From Ceratopteris richardii (taxonomy: Eukaryota > Streptophyta > Polypodiopsida > Polypodiales > Pteridaceae), in contig CM035406.1 of the NCBI GenBank assembly GCA_020310875.1, positions 222,658,794 through 222,722,793 of the forward strand: a DNA stretch of 64,000 bases. The letters run 5' to 3'. Of the stretch, positions 45,337-58,037 are shown one piece after another; the first letter of the stretch is position 1, and every line of letters begins with the position of its first letter. The notes beneath the pieces are model-generated. The model had not been told where the DNA came from. It saw only the letters and a list, made by a program, of their open reading frames with translations, and searched no databases. The translations under genes were made by a program, and so were the position numbers.

Positions 45337-45867
45337 TATGACTAAATCAATCTTAGACATGGGAGCGGGAGTAGGGATAACTACCAAGGAAAAATGGGAA
45401 AAATGGGGAAAGCCAGCCCTACGCCCACCCGAATGAAGTTACAATTGGCTGACGAACTTGTCAAAAGACCTTTAGGAATTCTAGAAAACATCATCTTGAC
45501 TACTTGCAGAGTCGAGTTTGAACACATGCTAGCTATCTATCAGTTTGGCAATGCAAGTAATTATGAGATGATCTTAGGACAACCCTTTATGAGACAATTG
45601 ACAATAGTGCAAGATTGGGGAAGAGATGCATCATACCTCCAACATCAAGGTGCCACCGCAAAAATAAATTTTCATACTTTTGAATATAAAGACATACCAA
45701 CCTTGCAATGGAACCCTATCCATAAAGAAGAAGATAATGTGTCCATTCATAATGCAGGATTGAGTGACCTCTCTTGGCTGAATGAAGATGCCCAACTATG
45801 GATGTGTAAAGAAGCGAAGCAAGAAGAAGAGAGAAAAAAAGTTTTGCAAGTGGGACACAAGAACTAG
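45337..45867 (+). pseudogene. Gypsy-G protease region
   Basis: SILDMGAGVGI at about 45349-45381 looks like the aspartic protease active-site loop, and MILGQPFMRQL near 45569-45601 is the usual distal Gypsy protease motif. Between them lies a typical beta-rich spacing. Broken fossil. Confidence 0.65.
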
Positions 45868-46320
45868 AGACCCATAGAAGACCCAACATACATGCCTCAA
45901 ATATGTCCAGATGAAGCATTTGAGCCCCATCGATGGATGGAAATATTAGCCACATTAGATGTTAGTGTGAACAAAGAGGTATTGAGGATGAATGAGTGTG
46001 TAGATGAGGAAGGATATGATGCGAGTGTGTACATGGTAGTCCTCTAAGAAGTAGAAGAAGGAGAATTGGTATAAAAAGAATGGAAAGAGGACTATGAGAG
46101 TATAGAGATTGAACCAAAATTTGATTCAAAGGAACAATACCTAAAAGAGATAGAAAGAAAAGACACCCAAGGAAGCACTAATGTAATCGTCATAGAAAAA
46201 TATAAAGAAAAACCTCAAGTTGAGAGAAACAAAGTTCATGATGAGCCTCATCACGAATCATTTGAAATACTTGAACATTTCAAAAACTATGAAGTTGAAA
46301 AAAGAAAAATAGCCATTCAA

Positions 46321-47560
46321 ATGGCAAAAAGAGAAGCTCAGGAAGAAGTAGCATATGACAACAAAGAACATACTAAAAAGGTAATAGTAACCATGGAAGG
46401 AGAAGAAGAGAGATGCACATACATAGGTATGGATGTGTCAATGGAAGAAGAACAGGAACTTATAGAGATAATTCGAGAATATAGAGACATGTTCACTTGG
46501 ACCTATAAAGACCTCAATGGCATGGATCTCTTTATTCGTTCCCATAGAATTCCAATGACATTAGAAGCTAAACCCTTGAAATAAAGACCGTAAACTTACC
46601 ATGATGTATATTCAGCCAAGATCAAAGAGGAGATCGATAAGTTATTGGTGGTGGGATTCATATATGAGATTGAGCACATGGACTGGGTATCACCTTTGGT
46701 AGTTATGCCTAAGAAAAACGAAAAACTTAGGGTTTGTATTAACTTGAAAAAGGTTAATGTAGCTACCATTCGTGATAGTTATCCATTACCCATTAGAGAC
46801 CATCTCTTGGAAAGAGTAGTAGTCAAGGAAGTCTACAACTTTCTTGATGGGTTTTCGGGTTATAACCAAGTAGCCATTGCTTCCGAGGACTAGCATGAGA
46901 CTACTTTTTCCACTGAATGGGGGCTATATGCTTTTAAGGTTATGCCATTTGGCTTGACCAACACCTCAACAACCTTTCAGAGATTAATGTGTCATGTGTT
47001 CAAGGAGTTTTGGAGGAAAAGCATGGAGGTCTATGTGGATGATCTATGTAATTATTGTTCTCAATGCATAGCTCATATACGTGAATTAGAAAATCTTTGA
47101 TAAATGCATACAATATTGAGTTTGTCTGAATCCAGAAAAGTGCATCTTTATGGTTAGACAAGGAAAAATTCAGACAATATTGAGTTTATCTGAATTCAGA
47201 AAAGTGCATCTTTATGGTTAGCCAATGCATAGCTCATATACCCGAATTAAGGAAAATCTTTGATAAATGCAGACAATATTGAGTTTGTCTAAATCTAGAA
47301 AAGTGCTTCTTTATGGTTAGACAAGGCATCTCAACCAATGAAGATAAAATAAAAGTCATATTGGAATTACCAAGACCAAAGAATGCTAAGGAAGTACAAG
47401 CCTTTATGGGGCATTGTGGGTATTATCGACAATTCATCCACATGTATGCCCTAATTGCTAAACCCTTGTATGGGCTGTTGACTCAATTTGTGTGCACGGA
47501 AGAGTGTGAAAAAGCTTTTAATGAATTGAAGAGGAAAAAGAAACAGACAAAGACATAGTC
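46321..47560 (+). pseudogene. Gypsy-G reverse transcriptase
   Basis: Landmarks: YRDMFTWTYKDLNGMD, KIKEEIDKLLVVGFI, WVSPLVVMPKKNEKLRVCIN, YNFLDGFSGYNQVAI, VMPFGLTNTSTTFQ, YVDDL (about 47033-47047) and LPRPKNAKEVQAFMGHCGYY. The text is clearly distinct from the chromoviruses K and L. Broken fossil. Confidence 0.8.
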
Positions 47561-50104
47561 AATGAAAAACAACTAGAAGATAGTCACCAAACAAAGGATG
47601 TTTATACTATTCAGATGAATGAGACCACAAGGCTGCAATTCAAAGAATTTACTATTGAAGGCCTAAAATCAATGGTGCATCCTAAGGGAGAAGTAGAGGA
47701 TCAAGAGTTTGATGACAAGGAAACCTTTGAACCAATAAGAGTAGTAGCAGAGTCATCCCCGATGGACGTGACTTTTGAAGGAAGAAATTCACAAAAAGAG
47801 AATGATAAAGAGGTCGAGCAACCAATTCACCTTCAAATTTGATAGCGTTTTAATGACACTATGCATGCTAACCAAGGCAAATAGGCACTGACAAGAGAAG
47901 AGCTAGTAATACCATAGGCTTGGCTAAATGTGTACGTGGCGCAGTTGAAGCCAGTGGTAAAAAATATGATTCAAATAGCCATGGACACACAACAACAATT
48001 AGTGGAAGCCGACAAGGAATACAAACAAGCACATGTCAAAAAAGAATGTTTCAAATTTCTAAGTGAGCAATTGTCTACACAAGTGATGCAATCTCAATAG
48101 GCTATGACCAAGAAGAAGAAGATTTTAAGGAAGCAGTGAAGGAAGTCATCAAGACAAAAGAAGAAAATGACATATTACAAACTCAACTAATAAAATTCAA
48201 AAATAAATATGAAACAAGAGAAGCAAAAAAGGCATGATTAGTAAACCAAAGTAAAATTCTTGAGACACAAATTAAGATATACATGAACAAGGCAGATGTA
48301 CTTAAAAATGAGAGGAAGAGCTCAAGGTGGCCAAAGCACAAGTTCAAAATCAAGACAAAATTATTGTAGACCTACAAGCCCAGTTAGCAAAGCAAGTGAA
48401 CATGGGGACACTAGTAGTCCAAAGCTCTCAAGTGGCTACTAAGGGGACCGAGGTATGCCCTCTTTCTCTCCTTATTGCTCATTCACCTATACAACTTGAG
48501 GAGGAGAAACAAATTGATGAACATCCAATGCCATATACTACAGACGTAAGCCAAAGAGAGTGGGCCCTATTGGTGTCTTGACTCACACAACATTTTGAAG
48601 ATGTTGTGGTGAAAGTGATGAAAGAGGCAAAGATCAAAAGTAAGGACTTAAAATAAAACCATGCAACCATTCAATGTACCATATGGGATCCTAAAAGAAG
48701 AAACATGTCAATACATAAAGAGAACAACCCAGAAAGATCCAGACAAGCATTTGAACTTCAAGGCAACCACATTCTCATATACATAGGAAATTTTGAAAAG
48801 GCTGATCCTATATGGAAAACAAAGTTTTTGGAAAAAAATCGTACTTTGTGGGTGCCCTAGCATACTTATTACAGGTAAATCCTTCTTTTTGCCCAGTACT
48901 ATGGCTTGCAATTTTAGGAAGAACAACATAATGGCAAGTTAAATAATCAATGGCTCGATTTTCCATTATTACTGAGTCCACCATACAATTATCTACCAAC
49001 CAAAGAATATATGATTCGAAATACTGGATTTTGGATATCGAGATATGCCTCTATTCTAATAGTAATAGAAATGACAAGTACAATGCTTAGCATGCTTTTC
49101 ACCATATTGAAAGTTTTCAACCATGCAAAATACTTTTTGAATTTTAGGGAATAGATGCCTTAATTTTTTATCTCTCTATCACGTCAAGCTGCCTCACACT
49201 AATGACAATCTATTCTCAAATAATGTTTTTGCCGAGTACTTACCTGCAGACATTCGAAGAAGCCTTCTTCACTAGATTTTTTGGAATAGAAGTGGAAATT
49301 TTTTTGAAGATCTCTACAAATTTTAATGCTAGATTAGTAGCATCTGAACTAAACTTTTTTGCTGATCATGGACAAGCACCAAATGACGGAATAAAGTCAG
49401 ATCAATGGAAAGAGCTAATGGTATGTGAAGCCAACCTGCTCAATCAGACTGAAAGAACAATATTTGAGACCTACTCATGTTGCCTACAAAAGCCTCTTGG
49501 GGATGATAGAGTTCAAGAGGAGGGACGTGTGGAGGAAGAACCCCATAGGAAACAACAAAGAAGAAAATCAAAACACAAAGTAATTCAATAAAAAAACGCA
49601 TCCTCTGTGCAAAGCCCCGTAGGGGCATGCATCAGGCTACAACATGAAACAAGGAGGACCCAAAAGCGAACAAAGAAGTCAAAACAAGGTCCTTCCAACA
49701 ACTAGATGCTGAAGCAATAAGCAAAGAGTGACTAAATAAATGTAATTCTTGTCGTTGGGTGCATGCGATGAAAATAAATACAAGCTAAAGAAAAATCAAC
49801 AGGCCAGATAGAAGGACAATATGCCTCTTGATGCAAAGGGTACTATCATAGCAAAAGATAAAAGCATTCAACTAAGGCTCCAATAAGGTAGCACATTGCC
49901 TCTGAATCTTTAAGGCCTCATCAATGGCTAGTGACGGGTAGTTAAAAATACACACAAGGAAATTACAATGTTAGGTCAAAGAGGAAGAAGCTGGCGAGGG
50001 GTGCTAGAGGACAACTAGCCTCGTTTGCCATATGTATCTCAGGTTCAACCACTTGTTGCATGTCAAAGAAACTCGCAAATGCTTTTCAAGGGACAACAGA
50101 GACT
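47561..50104 (+). pseudogene. Unassigned region between Gypsy-G pol and 3' LTR
   Basis: Short open pieces at 47615-47842, 48327-48581 and 49202-49591 match no domain I know. The first two are rich in Lys, Glu and Gln (VEADKEYKQAHVKKE and similar), suggesting coiled coil. The stretch near 48770-49150 has tryptophan and aromatic-rich text with a hydrophobic run (SILIVIEMTSTMLSMLFTIL). The last ends in a basic tail. Some plant Gypsy lineages carry an extra gene or coding tail here. Which one this is cannot be said. Confidence 0.4.
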
Positions 50105-50117
50105 AGGAGGGGGAGAG

Positions 50118-51000
50118 TGTTATAGAAGTGAAGAGAAGAAGGCCCCAAATTTTTCATTTTTCTTTCAAAGTCCTTTATAAAATTTCAAAGAGCCATGTAA
50201 ATGCTCTAGAGGAGTCCTCTAGAAGCATGATTCCTGAACATCATAAACCTTAGCGTCGTACAATAGTAGGGATTTAGTGATTTATAATAAAAGTGCCGAT
50301 CTCTTGTGTGAAAGGACCATTTTTAGGGCACATGTATATAAGTCACTTTGTGACTCTTTGTAAGAACTTTTTGGCATTGTGAGTAAACAAGCTAAAATTC
50401 TCAGATTTGCTTCTTCCCTCTTGTATATGTTCTTCTTCACGAGCTTGGATGTGTGTGTGATGCTTGAAATGTGTGTCTAGAGGTGTTGCCTACCCCTTCC
50501 CCTTCAATTTTTACCATCGCAGTGTGCATGTGAGCTTGATGAGTTGTGGAGCAAGAGTTGGTGTTTCCCGCCACTTAGTATTTTGCTCATAACTCAAAAG
50601 CATATCAAGCTCAAAAGTGTGGGAAGATTCCCCAACTTTCACCCTCCACATCATGTGCAATCAAAGGAGAATGATTTCCATGAGTTGTAGGCACCAAAGC
50701 AATTGATTAGAGAATAAATAGGTCACCTCTTGATGTAGTTTGACCTCACTCTTTCACACATACATGTTTTTGACTCGTTAAAGAGGTTAATATGTGAAAC
50801 CCAAAGTTTTCAATGAGTTTTATTATTACTTAGAGTCATGGAAAAGTGTAACCAATTTATCCCTTGCTTAAGCACACCCCCTACTAGATGTTCTTTGCAT
50901 CTTTTGCATAGATTTCATTCTTACACTCCTATCTCTGTAGATGACCTTGGTAGACTCTATATTATTGTAATTATTGTTTCACCTTCATTCTAAATCCATT
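50118..51000 (+). repeat. Gypsy-G 3' LTR (3' end uncertain)
   Basis: The LTR starts TGTTATAGAAGTG directly after the polypurine tract GGAGGGGGAGAG. A TATA-like TGTATATAAGTC lies near 50332-50344, with a plausible transcript start region after it. The end could not be fixed because no second copy is present. Confidence 0.6.
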
Positions 51001-51366
51001 TTTAGTGATTTTTGTCTTACTGGAAGGATTATAAAGTATTATTTGAGTGGTATGGGTCTCTTGATTAGTGCCTATGCAAGTTTCAAGAAATGATTAGAAC
51101 ATTGTGTGTATTTATCTAATACTTTGTGAAGAGATCAGGTAGTGTGATTTGATGCAGCTCGTTGAGGCATCATACAATGTCCACATGAAGTGGTTTTACT
51201 CTCATTCAAAAGATCTCTAAGTTTTCTTTGAGTGTACAAAGTCTCATTTACAATCTCTCCATGTACTTAGAGGAACACATGAAACATAGAGTCTTTTTCT
51301 AAAAAAGGCAGGATCCTAGGAGGGTTCATTTGATTTCATTGTGCACATAGGAATGTTTATCCTCCA
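51001..51366 (+). repeat. Copia-H left LTR end (start uncertain)
   Basis: The stretch ends CCTCCA just before a primer-binding site, so its right part should be the Copia-H 5' LTR. The left boundary against the Gypsy-G LTR cannot be placed. Confidence 0.35.
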
Positions 51367-51370
51367 ATGG

Positions 51371-51383
51371 TGGTATCATAGCT
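51371..51383 (+). other. Copia-H primer-binding site
   Basis: TGGTATCATAGCT differs by one base from the canonical initiator-Met-tRNA-type TGGTATCAGAGCT and precedes a Copia gag. Confidence 0.6.
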
Positions 51384-51790
51384 ATAAGTGGAGTATCAAA
51401 GAGAGAAAAAGGAGCTGCTAAAGTGAAGTAAAGACCTCATCAAATTTTGAAGGAAAGAAGCAAAGAATGTCTAGATCAACAAAAAAGGGAAGCAAACAAG
51501 TCATGGAATCAAAGATGAAACTTCATCAAGAGGAGTAGGTGTACTTTTGAGGTAAAAACCATCTTTTTCAATTTCATTCCATCAAAACATAGATTCAAAA
51601 GAGCTAGAAGGCAGCATGGTTGATCTCAATGCTCAAATTGAGAAGCTTGAAAAGGGAAACTACCAACCATGAGGATCTAGAATAAGAATTTTTTAAATGG
51701 GGAAAGGTCTATGGGAATTTGTGAGTGGTCGAGAGCCAAAACCCTATATAGATGAGTTGAATCCAACCAATGAATAGAGAAGAGTAGTGA

Positions 51791-51868
51791 GAGAGTGGGA
51801 TTAAAGTTACAAAAGAGTCATTTTTTATTGAGAGTGGGATTAAAGTTACAAAAGAGTCATTTTTTATT
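51791..51868. repeat. Two tandem 39-bp units in the Copia-H gag
   Basis: GAGAGTGGGATTAAAGTTAC and its following bases repeat at 51791 and 51830 with no visible difference, so the duplication is recent relative to the element. Confidence 0.8.
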
Positions 51869-54800
51869 CTATCTCAACGTATTAGCAACTCCATGATAGG
51901 ACATATTTAGGATTTGGATACATTGAAGAAGGTATGGGAGTGCTTGCAGAGATTCTAATCCACCTCCACAAAAGCTAGGAAAATTCAGCTCAAGAATGAG
52001 CTAAATAATCTTAAGAAAATCCCTTCACAACATATTGATGATTCCATATTTAAGGTGAAGGAGCTTGCAGATGCACTAGGATCAATCAGTTGTGCCCTAG
52101 ATGATGACGATCTTGTATGGCACACCCTAAATGGACATAGGGGTGATGAAAAATGGAGGGATTTCACAACTTCAATGTATTTAAGGGACTCTCTTCCTAA
52201 TTTTGATCAATTCATCACTCTCATGGTGACAGAGGAGATGAACCTTGGTGGTTATCATGCTAAGGATAGCCAAGGGAAAAGGTTGAGGAACAGAAAGACA
52301 AGGTCGAGGTGCTAAAAGAGGATGAAGAAGATATCAAAGCAACCAAGGAGATCAAGCACAACAAGAAAATGAAAGTCAAAGAGGTTGAAGAACAAAAAAT
52401 AGAGGAAGAGGTGGAAGAGGACAATACACTTCAATGTATGCTTTGTATGCAGTAATTTGGTCATTTTGCAAATGAACGTTATCATAGAGCTAACCACGAA
52501 ATAAAAACAACGTTATAGAGGGCAAAGTAACTATGCAAACACTTCATCCAGCCAAGGAAATGATTATTTACTTGCCATGAGGTATGGTCAAGATACAACT
52601 CAAGCTAGCAAACATGTATGGTATGTAGACAATGGATGTAACAACCATATGTCAAGTTGGAAGGATCGTTTTAGTAATTTGTAGGCCCCAAAGCATCATG
52701 GACATGTGGAAACATGTGACAACTTAGAGCATACCATTCAACATGTGGGAGATATGAGGGAATCAAAGGGCAAACTGCTTAGAAGTGGTATTACATGTTC
52801 CTACTATTACTATTACAGTAGGCCAAATGGTAGAGAGATGATAACAGGATGGATCAACGAAAGCAGATGTTTTGTTGAGGATCCAATGTTAGGTTTAAAT
52901 CTCATAGCAAAAGGAAGAAAACAAGGGAGAATGTTCACAATGCACATAATTCAGGCACACCATTCAATGTATGTCTCATATTAAGAGAAGAGGAGAGGAG
53001 AGTTCGACCTATGGCAAAAACGAATAGAACACAATGAAGCTACAAAATTTCAAGAAAACACAAACGAGGAGCTTGGTAAGAGGCCTTACATCTAAACATG
53101 TATAGCTTGTTGACAAGGAAAACAATCAAGGTTGCCTTTAAGAAGAGTATCTATGCCAGTGTAAATGTTCTACACCTCATTCATATGGATGTTTGGGGTA
53201 AAACAAAAGAAGAATACCTTGCTAGGAATAGGTATTTTTTAACCTTGATTGATGAATTTTCAAGAAAAGTGTGGTTGTATTGCATTAGGAAAAAATCATA
53301 TTTATTCCACTACTTCAAGCAATTCAAGGCACAAGTGGAAAAGAAGTCTGACTAGTTTATCAAAATTTTGACATCCGATGGAGAGAGCGACTACTTCTCC
53401 CATGAATTTTTTGCATTTTTTTAGGTCAATGGTATCAAAATACAATTAACATGGAAGTTTACCCCTCAACAAAATGTGATAGTGAAAAAAAAAGAACAAA
53501 CACGTAGTAGAGGTAGCAACATTATATGCTGCCTTCTTATAGGGGAGAGACTACACATATAAACACTTACATCAAGAATAAGTGTTCTAGATCAATTAAA
53601 CATAATGTAACCCTTGAGAAAGCATGGAGTGGAAGAAAATCTTGCATTTGGCATCTTAGAATCTTTGGTTGTGTATGCTACATACATGTATTTCAAGAGT
53701 TAAGGTCGAAGTTAGATGTCAAAATCTAAAAGGTGTATCTTTTTGGGATATTCTATGGAAAAAAAGGGGCATAAAAGCTATAACTCCATCATCAAGAAGC
53801 TGAACTTAAGTAGGGATGTTTTATTTGATGAGTTTAAGCCTTAGCATGCATGCACAATTTCATTGGAGGTTGAAGAAATAGGTGAGATAGATAAGAAGAA
53901 TGATGTTAGAGTTCAAGAAAGCATGGATTTGAGTGGTCCAAGCAACTCATCCAGCACAAGGAAACCCTCACTTTGGAGTGGAAGGCTTAGGGAAAGATAT
54001 ACTTGCTCTAAAGAAATCAAAGGCAAAGGCAAAGGGAATATTGGAATTGAAGAAGGAAGCTATGTGGATGAGAGCATGCATGTTGGAAGATGTAGAGATA
54101 GAAGTAATTGAAACCCAAGGAGTGGTAGAAAAAAAAGAAAGAAGATGGAAACCACACCTAAAGGAAGTCAAATTTTTTTTCAAGAGTAATATATCTAGCT
54201 CAAAGGATAACATATGATAATTTCATAGCAAAGCATTATGCAACATGACTCATGTAATCAAGGGCAAAGAATCGACTAGCTATCAGGAAGCGAAGGATTG
54301 CAAGGAATGGCAAGAGGCATTGAGGGAAAAACTCAAGGCACTTGATAAAAATCAGAATTGGATCTTGGTACCATTACAAGAAGGCATGAAGGTGATGGCA
54401 ATAAGTGGGTTCACAAATTTAAAATAATTTTGAATGGGTTTGGTGGCAAAAGGCTTTTCCCAAAGCTATGAGATTGATTATGATGGAACATTTAGCCCCA
54501 TAGACAAGATGTCAATAGTTAGGACTTTGATTGTAGTGGCTAGATCTTAGAAATGGAGCTCATATCAATTGGATATGAATATTTCTTTCCTCAATGGAGA
54601 CCTTTAAGAAGTAGTCTACATGAGCCAATCTCAAGGATTTGCCAATACTAGGTACCTAAATCATGTTTGTAAGCTAATGAAAGCATTATATGGACTAATG
54701 GAAGCCCCAAGGGCGTTTATCCAGAGGTTAGTGGATTATTTATCAAGTTTTGGATGTAAATGAGGTGTCACATATGCATAACTTTACATGAAGAAGTAAG

Positions 54801-55196
54801 GAGATAGGATTTAAAGATATCTCATCTTGGAACATTAAAGTACTGATTGGGAATAGAGGTAATCTATAGGCAATGGCATCTTCTTGATTTAAAGAAAATA
54901 CTTATCAGATGTGCTATACAGGTTTGGTATGAGTGGTTGTATCCCATGGAGCCCAATAAAAAGTTCATTGTATATAAAGGAGTGGCTATTGAAGATATTA
55001 CATTATATAGAAGCATAGTTGATTCATTAATTTATGCTACATACACTTGACCTTATCTTGGATATGTAGTAGGTCTAGTGTCTCAATTTTTGTGTGATCA
55101 TCTTACGGCAACGAGAAAAGTGCTTAGATACATCAAGCACACCATCAATCAAGTTCTATTTTACTCTTATGATGATGATCTAAGTGTCAAAGGATA

Positions 55197-56756
55197 TGCA
55201 ACTCAAGCTAGTAAAGATGTATGATATGTAGACAATAGATGTAGCAACCATATGCCATGTTGGAAGGAAATTTTTATTAATTTGCATGCCCCAAAGTAGC
55301 ATGGACATGTGGAAACATGTGAAAACTTAGAGCAAACCATTCAACATGTAGGAGATATAAGTTTGGAAGCAAATCAAAGGGAAAATTGCTTATAAGTGGT
55401 ATTATATGTTCCTACTATTACCAATTCAATAGGCCAAATGGTAGAGAGAGGCTAACAAGGTAGGCTCAAACTTGCCAACAAGGAAAACAATCAAGGTTGC
55501 CCTTCAAGAAGAGTACCTATGTGAGTGTAAATGTTTTAGACCTCATTCAAATGGATGTTTGGGTTCCAACAAGAGAAGCATCCCATTCTAGGAATAGGTA
55601 TTTTGTAACCTTCATTGATGAATTTTCAAGAAAAGTGTGGTTGTATTGCATTAGGAAGAAATCAGATGTGTTCCACTACTTCAAGAAAGCATATGTGGAA
55701 AAAGGAGTTTGACAAGTTTATCAAAATTTTGAGATCAAATGGAGTGGGAGACTACTTATCCCACGAATGTTTTGAGTTTTTGTATTTCAATGGTATCAAA
55801 AGGCAATTTACATGTAGGTTTACACTTCAACAAAATGGGGTAGCAAAAAAGAAGAACAAACACATAACAGAGGTAGCAAGGTTGATGCTCAATAAGATGA
55901 ATATGCTGCCTTGTTATTGGGGAGAGGCTACATATATAAACACTTACATAATGAATAGATTTTCTAAATAATTATACATAATGTAACCCTTGAGGAAGCA
56001 TGGAGTGGAAGAAAATATTGCAGCTACATCTTAGAAACTTTGGTTGTGTATGCTATGTACATATATCTCAAGAGTTAAGGTCAAAATTAGGTGCCAAATA
56101 TGAAAGGTGTATCTTTTTGGGATGTTCTATGGGAAAAAAGGGGTATAAATTCTATAAACAAATCACCAAGGAGCTGAAGGTAAGTAGGGATGTTTTCTTT
56201 GATGAGTTTAAGCCTTGGTATGCATGCATGAGTTTGTTGGAGGTTGAAGAAATCGATGAGATGGATAATAAGAATGCCATTAGAGTTCAAGAAAGCATGC
56301 ATTTAAGTGGTCTAAGCAACTCATCCAGCACAAGGAAACTCTCACCTTGGAGTGGAAGGCTTAGGGAAAGAGAGACTTGATATGAAGAAATCAAAGGCAA
56401 AGGCAAAGAAAACATTGGAATTGAAGAAGGAAGCTATGTGGATGAGATCATGTTGGAAGATGTAGAGATAGAAGTAATTCAAACCAAAATGCTTAGTAGA
56501 TGTGCTCTATAGGTTTGGTATGAGTGGTTGTAATCCACTTTCTCATTCCATGGAGCAAAAAAAAAAGTTGGTCGTAGGTCAAGGAGTGGCTATAGAAGAT
56601 ATTAAATTATATAGAAGCATAATTGCTTCATTAATTTATGCTACATACATTAGAACTAATCTTGGATATGTAGTAGGTGTACTCTCTCAATTTCTGCATG
56701 ATCATCTTATGGAAACAAGAAGAGTGCCTAGATACATCAAGCGCACCATCAATTAA
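55197..56756 (+). mobile_element. Copia-H copy 2, partial, broken
   Basis: The segment starts at the protease region (ACTCAAGCTAGTAAAGATG, matching 52594 onward in copy 1), then integrase (55497-56380, LIQMDVWVPTREAS, FIDEFSRKVWLYCIRKK) and jumps to RNase H text (about 56502-56756, VAIEDIKLYRSIIASLIYA). Same family as copies 1 and 3. Several breaks. Confidence 0.8.
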
Positions 56757-58012
56757 GGTCTACTTGTTCTCCCATGAATTTTTTGCGTTTTTCTAGGTCA
56801 ATGAAATCAAAAGACAATCTACATGCAGGTTTACCCCTCAACAAACTCGGGTAGCAGAAAAAAGAACAAACACATAGCAGAGGTAATAAGGTTGAAATGA
56901 ATCTTCCACCTTGTTATTGTGGAGAGGCTACATATATAAGTACTTGCATCATGAATAGATGTTCTAAATCAATTATAAATCATATAACCTTTGAGGAAGT
57001 ATGGAGTGGAAGAAAACTTTGCATTTCACATAATTTCTGGTTTTGTATGCTATGTACATGTATCTCAGGAGTTAAGGTCAAAGCTAGATGCCAAATCTAA
57101 AAGCTGTATCTTTTTGGGATATTCTATGGAAAAAAAGGGGTATAAATGCTATAACCCCATCACCAGGGAGCTGAAGGTAAGTAGGGATGTCTTCTTTGAT
57201 GCGTTTAAGCCTTGGTATGCATGCACAAGTTCACTGTAGGTTGAAGAAATAGGTGACATAGGTAAGAAGAATGATGTTAGAGCTCAAGAAAGCATGGATT
57301 TAACTGGTCCAAGCAACTCATCCAGCACAAGGAAACCCTCACCTTTGATTCGAAGGCATAGTAAAAGAGAGAATTTCTCTGAAGAAATCAAAGGCAAAGG
57401 CAACCAAAAGATTGGAATTGAAGAAGGAAGCTATGTGGATGAGAGCATGTTAGAAGATGTAGAGATAGAAGTAGTTTAGACCCCAAGAGTGGTGGAAGAA
57501 AAAAAGAAAGAAGATGGCAACCAAACCTAAAGGAAGTGAAAGAAGTTTGTCAAGAGTAAGATATCTAGCACAAAGGATAACATATGATAATTTCATTGCA
57601 AATCATTATGCACCATGACTCACTTAATCAAGGTCAAAGAACCAACTAGCTATCAAGAAGCTAAGGATTCCAAGGAATGGCAAGAGGCAATGAGGGAAGA
57701 GCTCAAGGCAATTGATGAAAACCAGACTTGGATCTTAGTACCAGCACAAGGAGGAATGAAGGTGATAGGCAATAAGTGGGTTTACAAAATTAAAAGAATT
57801 TCATATGGCTCGATTGCTAGGTATAAACCAAGGTTGGTGGCGAAAGGCATCTCCAAAAGCTATGGGATTGGTTATGATGAAATTTTTAGCCTCATTAACA
57901 AGGTGCCAATAGTTAGGAAATTGATTGCACTAGGCACATCGAAGAAATGGTGCTCATACCAATTGGATATGAAAAATGCCTTCCTCAATGGAGAGCTTTA
58001 AGAAGTAGTCTA
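56757..58012 (+). mobile_element. Copia-H copy 3, partial, broken
   Basis: The segment starts in mid-integrase (TTCTCCCATGAATTTTTTGC, matching 53395 onward in copy 1) and runs through the integrase tail (56897-57240) to reverse transcriptase (57615-58001, SYQEAKDSKEWQEAMREELK, NKWVYKIKRISYGS, YQLDMKNAFLNGEL). It ends where the Copia-D2 LTR region begins. Several breaks. Confidence 0.8.
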
Positions 58013-58037
58013 CTAGCTAACAATCCTATGTTTCATG

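Larger units (their letters stand above)
44460..51000 (+). mobile_element. Gypsy-G, Gypsy element of a different lineage, broken
   Basis: A plus-strand Ty3/Gypsy fossil: gag-like charged sequence (44560-45130), protease (45337-45600), reverse transcriptase (46480-47560), then about 2.5 kb of unassigned downstream sequence, a polypurine tract (50105-50117) and a 3' LTR from 50118. RNase H beyond its start, and integrase, are not recognisable. The 5' LTR could not be found. Many breaks, certainly over ten. Confidence 0.75.
51367..55196 (+). mobile_element. Copia-H copy 1, broken
   Basis: A plus-strand Copia fossil with gag (from about 51616, LNAQIEKLEKGNY; IPSQHIDDSIFKVKELADAL), protease region near 52610-52680 (WYVDNGCNNHMS), integrase (53098-53760, LIHMDVWG, LIDEFSRKVWLYCIRKK), reverse transcriptase (54245-54780) and start of RNase H (to about 55196). 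No right LTR follows. Instead a second copy of the same family begins. Well over ten breaks. Confidence 0.8.

Noticed and set aside
48708-48999. Hydrophobic minus-strand frames that look membrane-bound
   Set aside because: Antisense to the plus-strand Gypsy-G downstream region. Hydrophobicity comes from reading AT-rich DNA in reverse.
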